In this document: piece after piece, positions 24,149 to 35,164 of the stretch
Numbering within the stretch: position 1 is the stretch's first letter
How the letters are laid out: each line of letters opens with the position of its first letter
Assembly (NCBI RefSeq): GCF_032884065.1
Contig: NC_088883.1
Location: forward strand, 21,219,393-21,283,392
DNA from: Artemia franciscana
Lineage: Eukaryota; Arthropoda; Branchiopoda; Anostraca; Artemiidae
Direction: 5' to 3'
Length of the DNA: 64,000 bases
Made by a program: the position numbers and the translations under genes
Notes under the pieces: generated by a model
The model's database searches: none
What the model saw: only the letters and a program-made list of their open reading frames with translations
Told to the model about the DNA's origin: nothing

Positions 24149-24293
24149 CAGGTGGGACATAGGGACACAACTACAATGGCGCGTAACTAATATGGCGCGT
24201 AGCGACTTACGCGCGCGGGGGGGCTTGGGGGGGCGCGAAGCGCCCCCACCAACTAGGTGTTGGGGTGGCGCGAAGTGCCACCCCAACAGCTAG
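22546..24293 (+). mobile_element. Complete non-autonomous Helitron (1.75 kb)
   Basis: This is the clearest full copy. The 5' TC (22546) follows an A; CTAG at 24290-24293 precedes a T. Joining the flanks gives an uninterrupted 'gcatcataa|tagcattata', so no target duplication was made. In order it holds: 5' terminus; two blocks each with 'gtgacgtc' and 'tttcacactaatacaaaag' (22600, 23010) followed by A-rich 'aactaaaaa' arrays; the minisatellite gaccgggacacagggaatat (23340-23860); the helicase tail (23875-24070); a TA tract; the subterminal block; and two GC-rich hairpins. No Rep domain is present, so it depends on a helper. Confidence 0.9.
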
Positions 24294-25200
24294 TAGCATT
24301 ATAATAATGATGCATTATAAATATGATGCATTTATAAGCATCATAATAGCATCATAATAGCATCATAGATGATACATAGCAAGCATCATAGTTGACAAGT
24401 CCAATAGAAGAGATTCAGACATCTTTTGCCTATAAAAGCTCTAACTTTTTTTGTTCCTCTCAGTCTAAATTGCTTTTGTTCAATAAAAAGAAAAACAAAC
24501 TATTTTACAAAAATTATGAAAGAAAAATACAGTTCCGTTTTAATTTAGTGTAAAATCTGAATTGCTAAAATATTAAAACAGAGATGGAAAACTAAAATAC
24601 TCAATGCTGCAAAAGAAATAAACTGCCAAAATTACGGGGATGGTGACATTGCGTTATTTTTTCCTGTCTTTTTTTTGTTTTTCTCCTTTCTTACTTTCTT
24701 TATTTCTTCATTCTTTGTTATTGTTCTCTTTGTTATTGTTCCTTTCTTTTTCCAATCGTTATTTGTTTCTAGATTTTATCTAGGGTATACTTTTTATCCC
24801 AAATTTCGTTCCGTTTTAATTAACCGTTTGCATCCAGGATTTATTGCTTTATCCAAAATTTTGTTTTTCAGCTTAAGATAATTAAACCGTCTGCAATTAG
24901 AGATATATCTTTTGGTTGACACATTATATTTTATTAACAATAATATAGCTGAATTTTACTAATTTATGGGAAATAGACTGGTTTCCAGGATCAAATCCAG
25001 GATTTTCGTTCTGTGGGGAATGGGGATGTAAGAAATTAAAAAATAATTTACAAAACGCAATAAAAATTTGTTCTTTATGTAATTTTGTTACATCTTTACT
25101 AGCCTGACACAAATTTTGAGGGGAAGGGTGTTCAAACAGGGTTCTCCCCCCCCCCTTGGATGTGACACTGCTGTTTTCTGTTATACTTACCGAAGTGTAG
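24294..25200. other. Non-coding DNA
   Basis: Begins with short repeats of 'agcatcataat' (24310-24400), which continue from before the Helitron insertion site. The ORFs at 24675-24881 and 24924-25205 (minus) have no recognisable features. Confidence 0.5.
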
Positions 25201-25810
25201 TGCAAAACTCATATGTAAAAAATTTATTTTGTAAAACTTAACTATTGGCAAATTCTCCTTTATAACTTTACCGCAAGTCGATTGGTGCAGTTTGGGTTTC
25301 TGATTACCAAAATCCGGTAGAGCAAAATTTATAATGTAAACTAAAAATTCTTTTACAAAACTGAGCTATTCTTTGGCATATTCTCATGTATAATTTCACT
25401 GTAGATCGATAGGTACAGTTTCGTATCTTGTTTACCAAAATACGGTATTGCCCAATACTCATAGTGTAAATAAATAATTCTTTTACAAAACTGAGCTATT
25501 GGCAAACTCTCATGTGCAACTACGGCAGATCGATATTTACATATTGGTTTCCTGTTTACCAAAATATGGTAGTGGAAAACTCATAATGTAAGCCAAAAAT
25601 GATTTTGCGAAACTGAGCTCTAGGTAAATTCTCATGTATAACTTCACGACAGATCGATTGGTGTAGTTTGGTTTCCTGTTTACCAAAATACGGTAGTGTA
25701 AGACTGATAATGTAAACAAAAATTTCTTTTGCAAAACTGAGCTATTGGCATTTTCGCATGTATAACTTCACACTGCATTGATTGCTTCGATTTCCTACCT
25801 ACTAAAATAC
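25200..25810. repeat. ~124-bp tandem repeat, five copies
   Basis: The anchor 'tcgat' after 'cag/gca' recurs at 25278, 25406, 25530, 25654 and (as ttgat) 25778, with spacing of 124-128 bases. Each copy carries 'aaaactgagct', 'tctcatgt', 'ataactt', 'ttaccaaaat' and 'cggtagt'. The minus-strand ORFs at 25353-25734 are periodic products of this array, not genes. Confidence 0.85.
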
Positions 25811-28777
25811 GGTTGTATTCCAAAATTGAAACCTCAATATTAAAACACTTTGCTACTTTGTATTAAGCTACTTAAGCTACTTAATATTTGTATTAAGCTT
25901 TGTATTAAGCTACTACTTTGTATTAAGCTACAATAATATTAAGCTACTTTGGAAACTGAAATAGTAAAACAAAAAATTATTCACAATCAAATCTCCCGAA
26001 ATCGCTGTTTAGATTTCTTATTCAAAACCAAATTCAGCTTCACTGTAGTTGATTAATTGTAATTATAGCTGATACAACATTCAAATTAACTTTCATTCGA
26101 CTTCAAAACTCTTTAAATAGTCGTTTAAATTTCTTGTTCCGAATCAAATTCATTGGATAGTTTGTAGTTGATTCAAAAGTTGCCACATTATAGTTGATGC
26201 TGAATTCTGACCTTTTTACCACAAAAATATTGTTCGCACTAGCTATTAAGCATAAACCCAACTTAGCCATCTAACTAAACTTTAGTCTAACCATCATGGG
26301 TGCCCATAAGCTGAATTTTATGGGGCTTACCAGGTGTAATCGGCACTTCCAATACTGTATAATAGAAATCTCAAAACAAAAATATAAGGTAGTGTCATTC
26401 AGCCAGGGGGCTGATGCCCCCTCCCAACTTGTGGGTGCAATGCTAACCATCAACTTGGCCATTCAGCTAAGATAAATGATATATTTTACGTATTTGGTTT
26501 TAAATCGATAATCGCATTTCTATATGTCTTTCATTTAATGTCTGAATAGGTCTTATCAAACTTTAGTTTTTTAAGTTGAAACACTGTAGATGGCGTTTTT
26601 AATAGTCAGTGCAATTGCTTTGACTTCGTAAAATGTATCTGAAGGAAATTAAAAACGAGAATTGTGGCTACATTTTGGTCATATATTTTGGGAGTAAAGC
26701 CTTAGCTTTCCTCAGAATACTTCTTTGCGGTCTTCTTGTTGACGAAATTATATGCTATTTAAAATATCCATAAGTGAAAACTAAAGGCTTTGTTATGACA
26801 TTCAAGCCTTTGCAAGTCGAATCAATTTAAACTAACAAATTCAACCAAAGTTGCCAAACAGTGGGTAACTTATTAATCTTCCACCTTCAAAAGGATTTCG
26901 TTTTTGTAAAACAACGAAAGAATATTAGTTAATTTTACAATAATGTTGCTATTGTCACTAGTTTATTGAAACTTTCCCTGTACCCAGAAACTCTTGAAAT
27001 GAAGGGAGGGGAAACTCCCCCTCTTGAAATGGATATTTCATGTTGCCTTCGTTGTTTTTGGCAACTATGAACCGAGAAGCATCAGCAGAACATGGTAAAA
27101 TTAATTATCTTTAGTTACTTCCAGATGATAAATCTTTAATGGTACAATTTTGATTATTGATGGTAACATGAATTCAAAGAGCTTCAAAAAGTGACCCCCC
27201 GTGGTAACTAAATTATAAAAAAAAACTTCTGCATATGCTGATAAATGTCCAAATATTTCGGATTCATAACCAGAAGTCTTTAGAACGTGCTAGAAAAAAA
27301 GTAATCACATAAATGCTATACAAAGAAAAAGAAAAAACGAAAAGAACTTCACATATGTTGAAGTATTGTGGCGTTTTTCTCATCTTTTTATGCTATTTTC
27401 TAGTATGTGTTAATTTGTTCATTCCGCCATATTTTATTTTGTCTTTTTCATTTTTTTATCTGTTGATAAAGGCTTCTGGGTATGAAAGCAAACTAATTGA
27501 ATATCTATTAGCATTTGTATTAAAGGGTGTTTGTTGAAGTTCAACGTCTTAAAATACCAAGGACATCAAAGTAAAGACATTAAGACCCAGTTTAGATGTT
27601 TTTATTTCCTGAAATCGTGATTCTATAAGATTTTTCTTTTGTTTCGAAATTATGAAGTTTTCAGGGCAGTACCACAATTGCCACTTCGAACCGTCAAAAC
27701 AAATAAGCGAAAGCATTAGTTATATTTGAAATTGGATTTTGTCAATAAAAATTTTACTGTTTTTTTTTTTTTTACTGGTTTTTCGCCCACGTCTTTTTTC
27801 AAGTTTAGCGCCAGTCATGCCCAAATCTGCATAACTACATATTGGGGTCGTTTTTTTTTTATTAAGAATTGAATTCCCAATTATTTTTCTAGTATTTAAT
27901 ATATGTTTTACCGTGAATGTCTGCAAATTGGTGATTGTCCGAAATACTTTTTCTTCTCCTTGGGTTTAGTCAGTATTGCGATTCGGTGATATAGATTTCC
28001 ATTTAACCATTTCAAATTTTCTGATTTCATTGTTACTGCCCTTGGTACCTTAATTCAACGTTTTACCACGTTTCTGTTATCAAACGTTATTAAAACGTCT
28101 TATTAAACGTTTCTATATTTTTTCATTTCATTCTATATATTTTCTGTAGCCTTTCATTAAAGAAAAAAAAATTGATTAATATTAGCGCAATGCCCTGGCT
28201 TCCAGCGGTTTCAAACAATGTTGTCACCACTGCCAAAAACTTCTTTAAAATCTAATTATATTGGTGGTATCTAGAAATCAGAGCCTTAGCATTGAAATAT
28301 GCGTCAACGTGGATGTACTAGGTATTTCCAACGAAATCTGGACAAAAGCCAGCTTTTAACATTAGATGCCATGACCGAAAAAAGAATGACCGGAAAATTG
28401 CGTTTGATAAGAAAAGCATGGTTAAAAAAAAAAGTATTAGGTCAGTAGTAGTAATAGACATAGCATATATCTTGGGGAGATATTTTTGCGGTCGGTCGTC
28501 ATTACTCCAAAAATAGAAGAAAAAGAAAATTGATAGTTGGAACATTTGAATTAGAGCAAAAAACCACAAAATATGGCTTTGATTGTATGTTTTTAAAGTT
28601 TACTATGTTTAACACGTATATTATATAAAACGATTTATACAAGATTAGTTTAAATTGATTATTAAATAAGTTTGTGTATTATGTAAATAGAAGTAATTAC
28701 AAATTTGAATTATGAAAAAAAGAGGCAAAATATGGCCTTGTTCGTACATTTTTAACTGCCCCCCACTGCTAGATTTT
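25811..28777. other. Gene-poor DNA
   Basis: Short direct repeats of 'tttgtattaagctac' occur at 25860-25950. ORFs at 26271, 27313, 27720 and 28318 show no motif. The 27313-27537 ORF has hydrophobic stretches, but no splice or family evidence supports it. I see no exon that I can defend. Confidence 0.4.
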
Positions 28778-29172
28778 GAAGAACCCTTTTTTGTATCTTA
28801 AAATACAGTCGAAAAAACATTGCCTCTTTCTAAATTCTCGTGAATTGGTGCCCCTGTCTCGAGTGCGTGCACGTTAGAATGTTGTATCTTTCTTGAATTT
28901 TAGTCAGCTCTAGTCAAGCTGTTTTCATTAACTAAAAACCATGTGTGTAGGTTCCAATAACTGGCACATTGCCACATAGTCTGCAGCGAATATTTACTGC
29001 TCATGAGTTGTTTTTAGTAATTTGTTTGATTTTTAACTGTTTTGTGACTCAATTTTTGTGCAATATCCAAGACCTGGAAAATGAATAGCAGTGGATAAAA
29101 CCATGGAAGTAACAGATTGGACTTATAGTTTTTTGTGTATATGTGAGCTTCGTATATATATGTGAGCTTCAA
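28778..29172 (+). repeat. Dispersed repeat, copy 1
   Basis: About 390 bases from 'gaagaaccc' to 'gagcttcgtat' recur with high identity and in the same orientation at 62991-63365. Shared words include 'tgttgtatctttcttg', 'agctctagtcaagctg', 'aaaaccatgtgtgtaggt', 'catagtctgc' and 'ccaagacctggaaaatgaat'. The class of element is not recognised. The minus ORF at 29014-29229 lies within it. Confidence 0.85.
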
Positions 29173-29544
29173 AGCATTGATACACTTATAAAACATATCC
29201 GTAATTTTTTCGTGGTTGCTGAGGAGCAACTTATTACTGTCCTGGAGTTGATTTTATGGTAAATTCATAGTATTTTTATACAATATTGTGACTGGATTCT
29301 TGTATTTTTATTGTGTACTATGTAATGAATAGAAAATAAAGTATATCTTTTCTACTTGGCGTATATTTTAATGTATTTATTTTGGTTATAAGTAGGGCCA
29401 TATTTTTAGGCCAGTAGGGCCATTTGTAATATTTTTTTCTTCTGAGATTGGTATCTGAAGCATCTTCAGAATAGATACAGGTAAGTAATATTTTAGATAC
29501 TACAACTACTAAACACTCATTGCAGCACCAAGCCGCCTGAGGCC

Positions 29545-30360
29545 AACACAGCTACACACGCTCCTCCTCTATCCTAAAAATCTATTCAAATCCTCCCTCT
29601 TTAAACCTTTCCAGGAAGTTCCCATATACTTTAAACCTCTTTATGACATCCTCCCACCCTAACCGTAGACAACCTGATTTCCGTTTAGCCCTAGACGGCT
29701 GGCTAAAAGGACAATCTTCGGCAATCTGTCATCCTTCATCCGCAGAACGTGCCCCAGCCATCTCAACCTTTCTCTCATCATAGCCCTAAAAATTGGGATT
29801 GAACCAAACTTTTCAAATAGGCTACTGTTTGAAATACGGTCTCTCAGCAGGGTGCCCAGAACAGTCAGTAGGCAATTTCTTCGGAAAACATATAGCAAAT
29901 TTTCCTCCGCTTTTCGGAGCGCCCAAGCTTCAGAGCCATATTTGACCATTGTCATCACTGTAGCTTATAATATTTTAATCTTGATTCGCAGACTTTTCTT
30001 CCTGTTCTTCCAGACTTTTCTTAATTGTGAAAAAATAAACTGAGCCTTGGCTATTCTACTTTTAAGATATTCACTGCTCCTATCGTCTTTACTTATATTA
30101 CTACCAAGGTAAGTGAAGCTATCCACCTGATTGTCACCTTTTCATCTTCATCTACTCCTAGCCTTTGTCACTTAGTCTTCTTAACATTTATTTTCAAACC
30201 TCTTCTAGCACCCTGAACTTGCAAACCTCCAAAAAGCTTTCATTTTGCTCACACTTTCATCTATGATGCTTATCAGCATAATAAAGTTCAGGAGGGTTTT
30301 TCCTTCCTATTTGATTCCGTGGTCTCCCATTGCCTTTCCTGTGCTTGTTAAGAATAAGTC
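29545..30360 (-). pseudogene. LINE reverse transcriptase, C-terminal fragment
   Basis: On the minus strand, several frames together give the end of a non-LTR retrotransposon ORF2: a diverged active-site block near 30280, SFTYLGSNISKD near 30110, KSRIAKAQFIFSQLRKVWKN, and then the ORF 29659-29958 with KYGSEAWALRKAEEN, RISNSSLFEKFGSIP and RERLRWLGHVLRMKDDRLP. It continues after small frame changes through 'GWEDV' to LRRLGAA near 29545. This is the RWLGHVLRM-type tail typical of many invertebrate LINE ORF2 proteins. Frameshifts and stops make it non-functional. The second LINE begins just beyond its upstream end at about 30380. Confidence 0.8.
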
Positions 30361-30378
30361 CATCAAAATGATCCATAT

Positions 30379-30402
30379 AAGATAAAGATAAGATAAGATA
30401 AT
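30379..30402 (-). repeat. 3' tail microsatellite of the second LINE
   Basis: Four to five copies of 'gataa' (TATCTT on the minus strand) lie where the second LINE ends, downstream of its ORF. Short tandem 3' tails instead of poly(A) are typical of CR1-like LINEs. Confidence 0.6.
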
Positions 30403-31917
30403 ATTTATTTTCAAAAAACTATCACAAGCTCTATAGAGCCGAATTCGCTTTATATGTCAGTAAAAGCTAAGAAAAAAAAATTCAAAACAGTATATTAAGT
30501 CAAAGACTTAAAATTAAAAGGAATTAAAAAAGCAAAATCATCAAAGATAAAGGGCAAATCAGTAAACTTAACAATTAAATTACAAAAACATTGCAGTAAA
30601 TCAAAAAAGAATAAAAACGGCAATAGAGGAAAAGGGGAATTTGGCAAGTACATAGTCACGAATTATTATTAAGGTGTTCCAGAATAAAGGGTATAAAACT
30701 TTTACGAAACCTTTCTGTAGCCTTTCTAACAGCATGGATCGGAGAGTAAGTTGGGATTGCTAAGGAGGCTGACCGGGGGAGTGGAAGTCTAATGGGATTG
30801 TGAAAATCAGGGAGTAAGTCCTCAATACGGGAATTGGAAATGACTAATTTAGCGAAAAGCAGGCAAATTGTTTCCCTTTTTTCTTTTAAGGTGGTAATGC
30901 GTGCAGCTTTAAGGAGGAAGGAGTATGGAATTTTGCCTTCTTTGTAAATGATCCTGAGCGAACGCTTTTGGACCGACTCGATTTTGTCACTAAGTTCATT
31001 TGAAAGTTGCGAATGCCAGACCGGACATGCATATTCCAATAATGGCCTGATAAAGGATAAGTAAACACGGAGGGAATGTATCTTAGGACAATTAAATTTG
31101 TTTAGCAGCTTAAAAATGGATAGTGAAACATTTGCTTGTTTAACAATGTTGGAAACATGTGTGTCCCACTTAAGATCATTAGAAATTGTGGCACCAAGAA
31201 GCTTAACATGTTTCACTAGCATTTCGCTTGGGATCGGGTCGCATAAAGCAGGAGTAGATTTCAAGAAGTTGATCGTCATTATCTGCGATTTAGTGGGATT
31301 TACTGTCATATTTAGATTTTTAGATTCATCCGAACATTGGGTTAGGATTTCAACGGGGTCACTTTTAATATTCCTATGACATACTTCAAGGATCGACAAG
31401 TCATCCACATATTTCCATCTTTGGGGGAATTCCTTGCCAATTTCGTTAATCATGACAAGAAATAATAGTGGTTCCAATAAGGTTCCTTGAGGTATTCCAG
31501 AGTACCTAGGGAGGGGGTTAGAGAAGGTATTTTTGTATTTTACAACTCGTGATCTGTCTGAAAGGAACGATATAACAATATTTACTAAAAGTGGGTCAAT
31601 TTCAAAGTTATCATGTAGTAAACGAATTAGGATAGTGTGGTCAACTAAGTCAAACGCTTTTCGGAAATCTACTAAAACCAGGTTTAGCCAAACATTTGGT
31701 TTCTCTAGTTCACTTAGGATCGTGTGAATCAAGTGTACAAGGTAATGGGTGGTGGAGGTTTTTCTTAAATTACCAAACTGTCGGATGTCAATGTGTGGTA
31801 TAATTTTAAGCCAGTCACAAAGGAACCCTTCGTAAAGCTTAGAAAAAACTGGAGTGAGTGTAATAGGACGCATGTTGGTTATAGTCAGACTGGAAGATTA
31901 CTTCAGGATGGGTGTTA
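30403..31917 (-). mobile_element. 5'-truncated LINE (CR1/Jockey-like) ending in the gap
   Basis: It comprises the reverse transcriptase ORF, a 3' UTR of about 250 bases and the TATCTT tail. The upstream side runs into the 100-N gap at 31918; beyond the gap the sequence is Helitron. The Helitron probably inserted into this LINE or removed its 5' half. Confidence 0.75.
30656..31873 (-). CDS. Non-LTR retrotransposon reverse transcriptase (partial ORF2)
   Basis: A 405-residue frame carries most of a LINE reverse transcriptase, which copies the element's RNA at a nicked target site. RT blocks appear in order: MRPITLTPVFSKLYE (block 1), NLVLVDFRKAFDLVDH (block with the first catalytic Asp), YSGIPQGTLLEPLLFLVMIN, the catalytic YVDDLSILEV (residues about 179-188; YADD in most families), NPTKSQIMTINF and VKLLGATISNDLKW. 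The thumb follows with FIRPLLEYACPVWH and SVQKRSLRIIY. The endonuclease and N-terminal half are missing. Frame upstream of the ATG is interrupted by a stop near 31895, and then comes the gap. Within the frame there are no stops, so this is one of the better kept elements here. Confidence 0.88.
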   Translation of the reverse strand: MRPITLTPVFSKLYEGFLCDWLKIIPHIDIRQFGNLRKTSTTHYLVHLIHTILSELEKPNVWLNLVLVDFRKAFDLVDHTILIRLLHDNFEIDPLLVNIVISFLSDRSRVVKYKNTFSNPLPRYSGIPQGTLLEPLLFLVMINEIGKEFPQRWKYVDDLSILEVCHRNIKSDPVEILTQCSDESKNLNMTVNPTKSQIMTINFLKSTPALCDPIPSEMLVKHVKLLGATISNDLKWDTHVSNIVKQANVSLSIFKLLNKFNCPKIHSLRVYLSFIRPLLEYACPVWHSQLSNELSDKIESVQKRSLRIIYKEGKIPYSFLLKAARITTLKEKRETICLLFAKLVISNSRIEDLLPDFHNPIRLPLPRSASLAIPTYSPIHAVRKATERFRKSFIPFILEHLNNNS

Positions 31918-32017
31918 NNNNNNNNNNNNNNNNNNNNNNNNNNNNNNNNNNNNNNNNNNNNNNNNNNNNNNNNNNNNNNNNNNNNNNNNNNNNNNNNNNN
32001 NNNNNNNNNNNNNNNNN
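31918..32017. other. Assembly gap (100 N)
   Basis: Exactly 100 N. It hides the junction between the LINE and the 3' terminal hairpin of the RepHel-coding Helitron: the right edge shows only one hairpin half (cgtgccacccc). Confidence 0.98.
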
Positions 32018-32353
32018 CGTGCCACCCCAACACCTAGTTGGCGGCGACGCTTCGCGCCCCCCCAAGCCCCCCCGCGTGCGTAAGTCGTTACGCGCCATAT
32101 TAGTTACGTGCCGTTGTAGTTGTGTCCCTGTGTACCACCTATGAATATAGATAGATTTATATGTGTGTTTTGAACTGCGTAAAACTTGCGAATATACAAC
32201 ATTCTTGGCTTTCCCATTGTCTGTGCATATACAAAGCCTTATGTACTTATAATGACGTCATATACAAACGCTCTTTTTACAAACAAACAAACATGCATAC
32301 ACACAACTCGTTTTTATATAGATAGATAGATAGATAGATAGATACAATAAAAA

Positions 32354-33235
32354 TTAACTGCATAAAACTTGCGAATATACAACATTCTTCGATGTCCAAT
32401 TGTCGCTGCATATAAATAGATTGTCAGGTTTACCGATCCTCGAACATGCAACGTACAATTGTCCATGGGAAAAACAATCAGTTTTAAGATCTATACCACA
32501 TTTTTCTAATGATTGACCTTGAGCTTTGTTGATGGTGATTGCAAATGCTAATCGAATTGGGAATTGCAATCTTTCAAATTGAAAAGGCAGATCCGTTGGA
32601 ATTATGGGAATTCGAGGAATAAGAACAGCCTCACCCTCAAAAGGCCTTGTCAAGATTGTTGCCTCTATTATGTTTTCCATTGTTTTCTTTACGGCAAGTC
32701 GCGTGCCATTGCAAAGCTTTGGTGGGTTTATGTTACGTAACAATATTTTTGGTACGCCTATTTTTAGTTGTAGCATGTGTGGTGGAAACCCTGAAAGATC
32801 CACGGAATTTAAAAATTCAGATGGATAATTAACTGCCTCATTTGGTTCCAAAACTGTGTCGACTGACTTGTAAAGGACTGCCTGGTCTCGAATCTTGGTC
32901 AAAACAACATTGTTGATTTCGTGGACGTCTATATTTTTGGGTGCAAGAATCGCTCTTTCACTTAGCCATTTATTATTTTTAAAATTGTTTAGAATATTCG
33001 GAAATACTTTTTCAATCAATTCATTTTTGGACGTCACTAAATTACAGAATTCAGCAGGTAGTTGTATATGTCCTGAAATTGAGTCTACTGGGAGCTTTCC
33101 GTTTCCAATTGCCAGCAATTGATCTGAAAATGTTTGACCAGAGTCATCGTTTTGCAATCGGACACGCATATTTGTAGTTAATTTTAATGTTTTTACGTGT
33201 GCCCATAAAATAGAATTTTTCAGGCAAGTATGCAT
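32354..33235 (-). pseudogene. Helitron helicase, C-terminal half (copy B)
   Basis: This 293-residue frame is the C-terminal part of the Pif1/RecD-like SF1 helicase of Helitrons, which unwinds DNA during rolling-circle transposition. Visible blocks: NSILWAHVKTLKLTTNMRV, AIGNGKLPVDSISG, LSERAILAPKNIDVHEIN (motif IV region), KSVDTVLEPNEAVNYPSEFL, LKIGVPKILLRNINPPKLCN, AFAITINKAQGQSLEKCGID (motif V/VI region) and HGQLYVACSRIGKPDNLF, ending in VLCS and a stop. This half is uninterrupted. It is separated from the Walker A segment at 33267-33473 by a frameshift and an internal deletion. Confidence 0.9.
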
Positions 33236-33266
33236 TTCGTCTGCCCAATACTTTACCCATCCTGGA

Positions 33267-34051
33267 TTATTTGGAAATATTGCACGTGGAAGTTTCTGTA
33301 GAATGCAAATTCAGAGGCAATTTCAAAGCGGAATGAGCAGTTCTTCCACCAGGCAGCAACGTTGCGGCTATTCCGGACGACGCAATTGCCAACGCTATAT
33401 CATTTTTTGATCGAATTGATGCCAAAATCAGTTTTATCACAAACGTTTTACCAGTACCTCCTGGCGCATCCAAAAAGAAAATTTCTCCAACGCAATGTTA
33501 TCGACACAATGCATTATCGTATCAGAAGTGTCTTTTTGTTCCGACGTTAACTTGGAAATGTTATTTTGTACATACGACAATAGATCACTCGTACTGTAAC
33601 TTTGTTCACGATCCAATTCTACACATGTCGAAACAGCATCTTTACGATTAGGTGAAGGCACTCCCAAATCTTGAAGAGGTTTGTTTGCCATACATACGCA
33701 CAAATCTTCTATAATAACTAAAGTGTAGTTATAAATTTCTGATGTAAAATCAAAAGTCATATCTGACTTCTCTAACCGTTTTTGATGGAGTATATCTTCG
33801 GACATTTTCGATTTATATTTTTCCCATAATTCTGTAGGAGCTGAAGGAGAGCAAGTTGTTTGTATGATTCCAAACAATGCATGAATTTGACTTGGAATTG
33901 ACGTTTTGCACGCGTCATTGATGCAGTTATCCCAGTGTTGGTCATTCTCCAATACATTCAGAGCTTGGCATGCACTACGGTAAGTGTCATGTATAGTACC
34001 GTTTACAGTTCTCAAATACTCAAAGGACGTCGGACCGGGTACATTCATCAA
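33267..34051 (-). pseudogene. Helitron inter-domain region and Walker A (copy B)
   Basis: Two overlapping frames. The ORF 33437-34051 carries NVPGPTSFEYLRTVNGT-like sequence, HWDNCINDACKTS and YSTSDLLSYVQNNISKLT. The other (33267-33473) carries the P-loop DAPGGTGKT and SSGIAATLLPGGRTAHSALK. Together they form the linker after Rep and the first helicase motifs. The Walker B (DEC-type) and GDFRQ-type motifs that should follow are absent: sequence passes from STCNISK directly to ...WADEMHTC. The region is about 95% like copy A at 35165-36111. Confidence 0.85.
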
Positions 34052-34410
34052 GAGCAGGCGTAGAAAGAAGCATTCATATTGATTGGGGTGAACGGTGTAG
34101 TCTTCCTATTGTGGTATCTTTGAAGATGGTAGGTTGGCCGTCGACTGACTTACCCTGTTTTCGACGTTCAAATACATTATTTTTAGTATTCCACGTGCAA
34201 TACGAAGGCACTTCAGTATACTGCAGCTTTTTTTGCAAAAGAATCATTTTTGCATAGAGAAAAGAAAGCAGTTAACTTTGTAGCCGGTGGATTCAGGGCT
34301 CTTTGTTTCACGTTGGATTCCGAAAAATAAACACGTTGACCATTCTGTAAATGTACCGCTAATTGAACAACAGCTGGACTACGTTCATGTATCGGAAATG
34401 AAAGAATTCG

Positions 34411-34835
34411 TCAAACAGCTTCATTACTGCTTATGTATCTTCCAGCCTGATATTGTACGATTTCATCGATATCTTTGATTTCGGACTGCAAGCCAAAGAC
34501 TGCCATGTCACTGCCTTTGTTGACGTATTTACATATGTATTTGATTGCCTTTACGGAGTTACAGTATTCAACGTTTATGTGTGCATTAAATGTTTTTGAT
34601 AATAATGGGAATATGGAACAACCCACTGGTTATCTACTTCGATGGTGGTACCGTTACGCTTCTTTATTGTTGCAGTTTTACCGCCATCTTCAGTAGATTT
34701 ACTTCTATATTGTGGGTAACCATCATTGCCAGTAATTGTGTTGGGTACTAAAAGTCGAGGATATTGCTTTGTGCACCTTCCTTTGGCCATGCATGGTGAA
34801 TTTTCGTTCAGTGCACTGCAAGGTCCATGTATCAT
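34411..34835 (-). pseudogene. Duplicated Rep-domain fragment (copy B)
   Basis: Part of the Rep domain, from IHGPCSALNENSPCMAKG through VDNQWVVPYS to the tyrosine-bearing YICKYVNKGSD, repeats the same region at 36320-36740. It lacks the HUH motif, which lies upstream of the duplication breakpoint. The breakpoint is at about 34840-34870, where 'aaggtccatgtatcatat' (Rep) abuts 'aaaattgtttagaatattc' (helicase). A frameshift occurs near 34600. Confidence 0.85.
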
Positions 34836-34860
34836 ATTTTTTATTTAAAATTGTTTTATA

Positions 34861-35133
34861 TTATTTTTTTTTATTTTTAAAATTGTTTAGAATATTCGGA
34901 AATACTTTTTCAATCAATTCATTTTTGGACGTCAATAAATTACAGAATTCAGCAGGTAGTTGTATACGTCCTGAAATTGAGTCTACTGGGAGCTTTCCGT
35001 TTCCAATTGCCAGCAATTGATCTGAAAATGTTTGACCAGAGTCATCGTTTTGCAATCGGACACGCATATTTGTAGTTAATTTTAATGTTTTTACGTGTGC
35101 CCATAAAATAGAATTTTTCAGGCAAGTATGCAT
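34861..35133 (-). pseudogene. Helicase segment (copy A), cut by the duplication
   Basis: It repeats residues MHTCLKNSILWAHV... through ...FPNILNNFKN of copy B, then stops at KKK where the tandem duplication joins it to the second Rep fragment. Copy A therefore lacks the helicase C-terminus. Confidence 0.85.
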
Positions 35134-35164
35134 TTCGTCTGCCCAATACTTTACCCATCCTGGA

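Noticed and set aside
22546..24293. Regularly spaced repeats that might suggest a CRISPR-like array
   Set aside because: The repeat units are contiguous minisatellite copies without unique spacers, inside a eukaryotic transposon.
27313..27537. ORF with hydrophobic segments
   Set aside because: Single short ORF in A+T-rich DNA without family similarity, splice signals or repeats; kept only as a possibility.
30886..31379. ORFs overlapping the LINE reverse transcriptase on either strand
   Set aside because: Shadows of the real minus-strand frame 30656-31873.
32604..33122. Plus-strand ORFs across the Helitron helicase
   Set aside because: Antisense shadows of the helicase frame; the same applies to 36375-36938 and 37625-37849.
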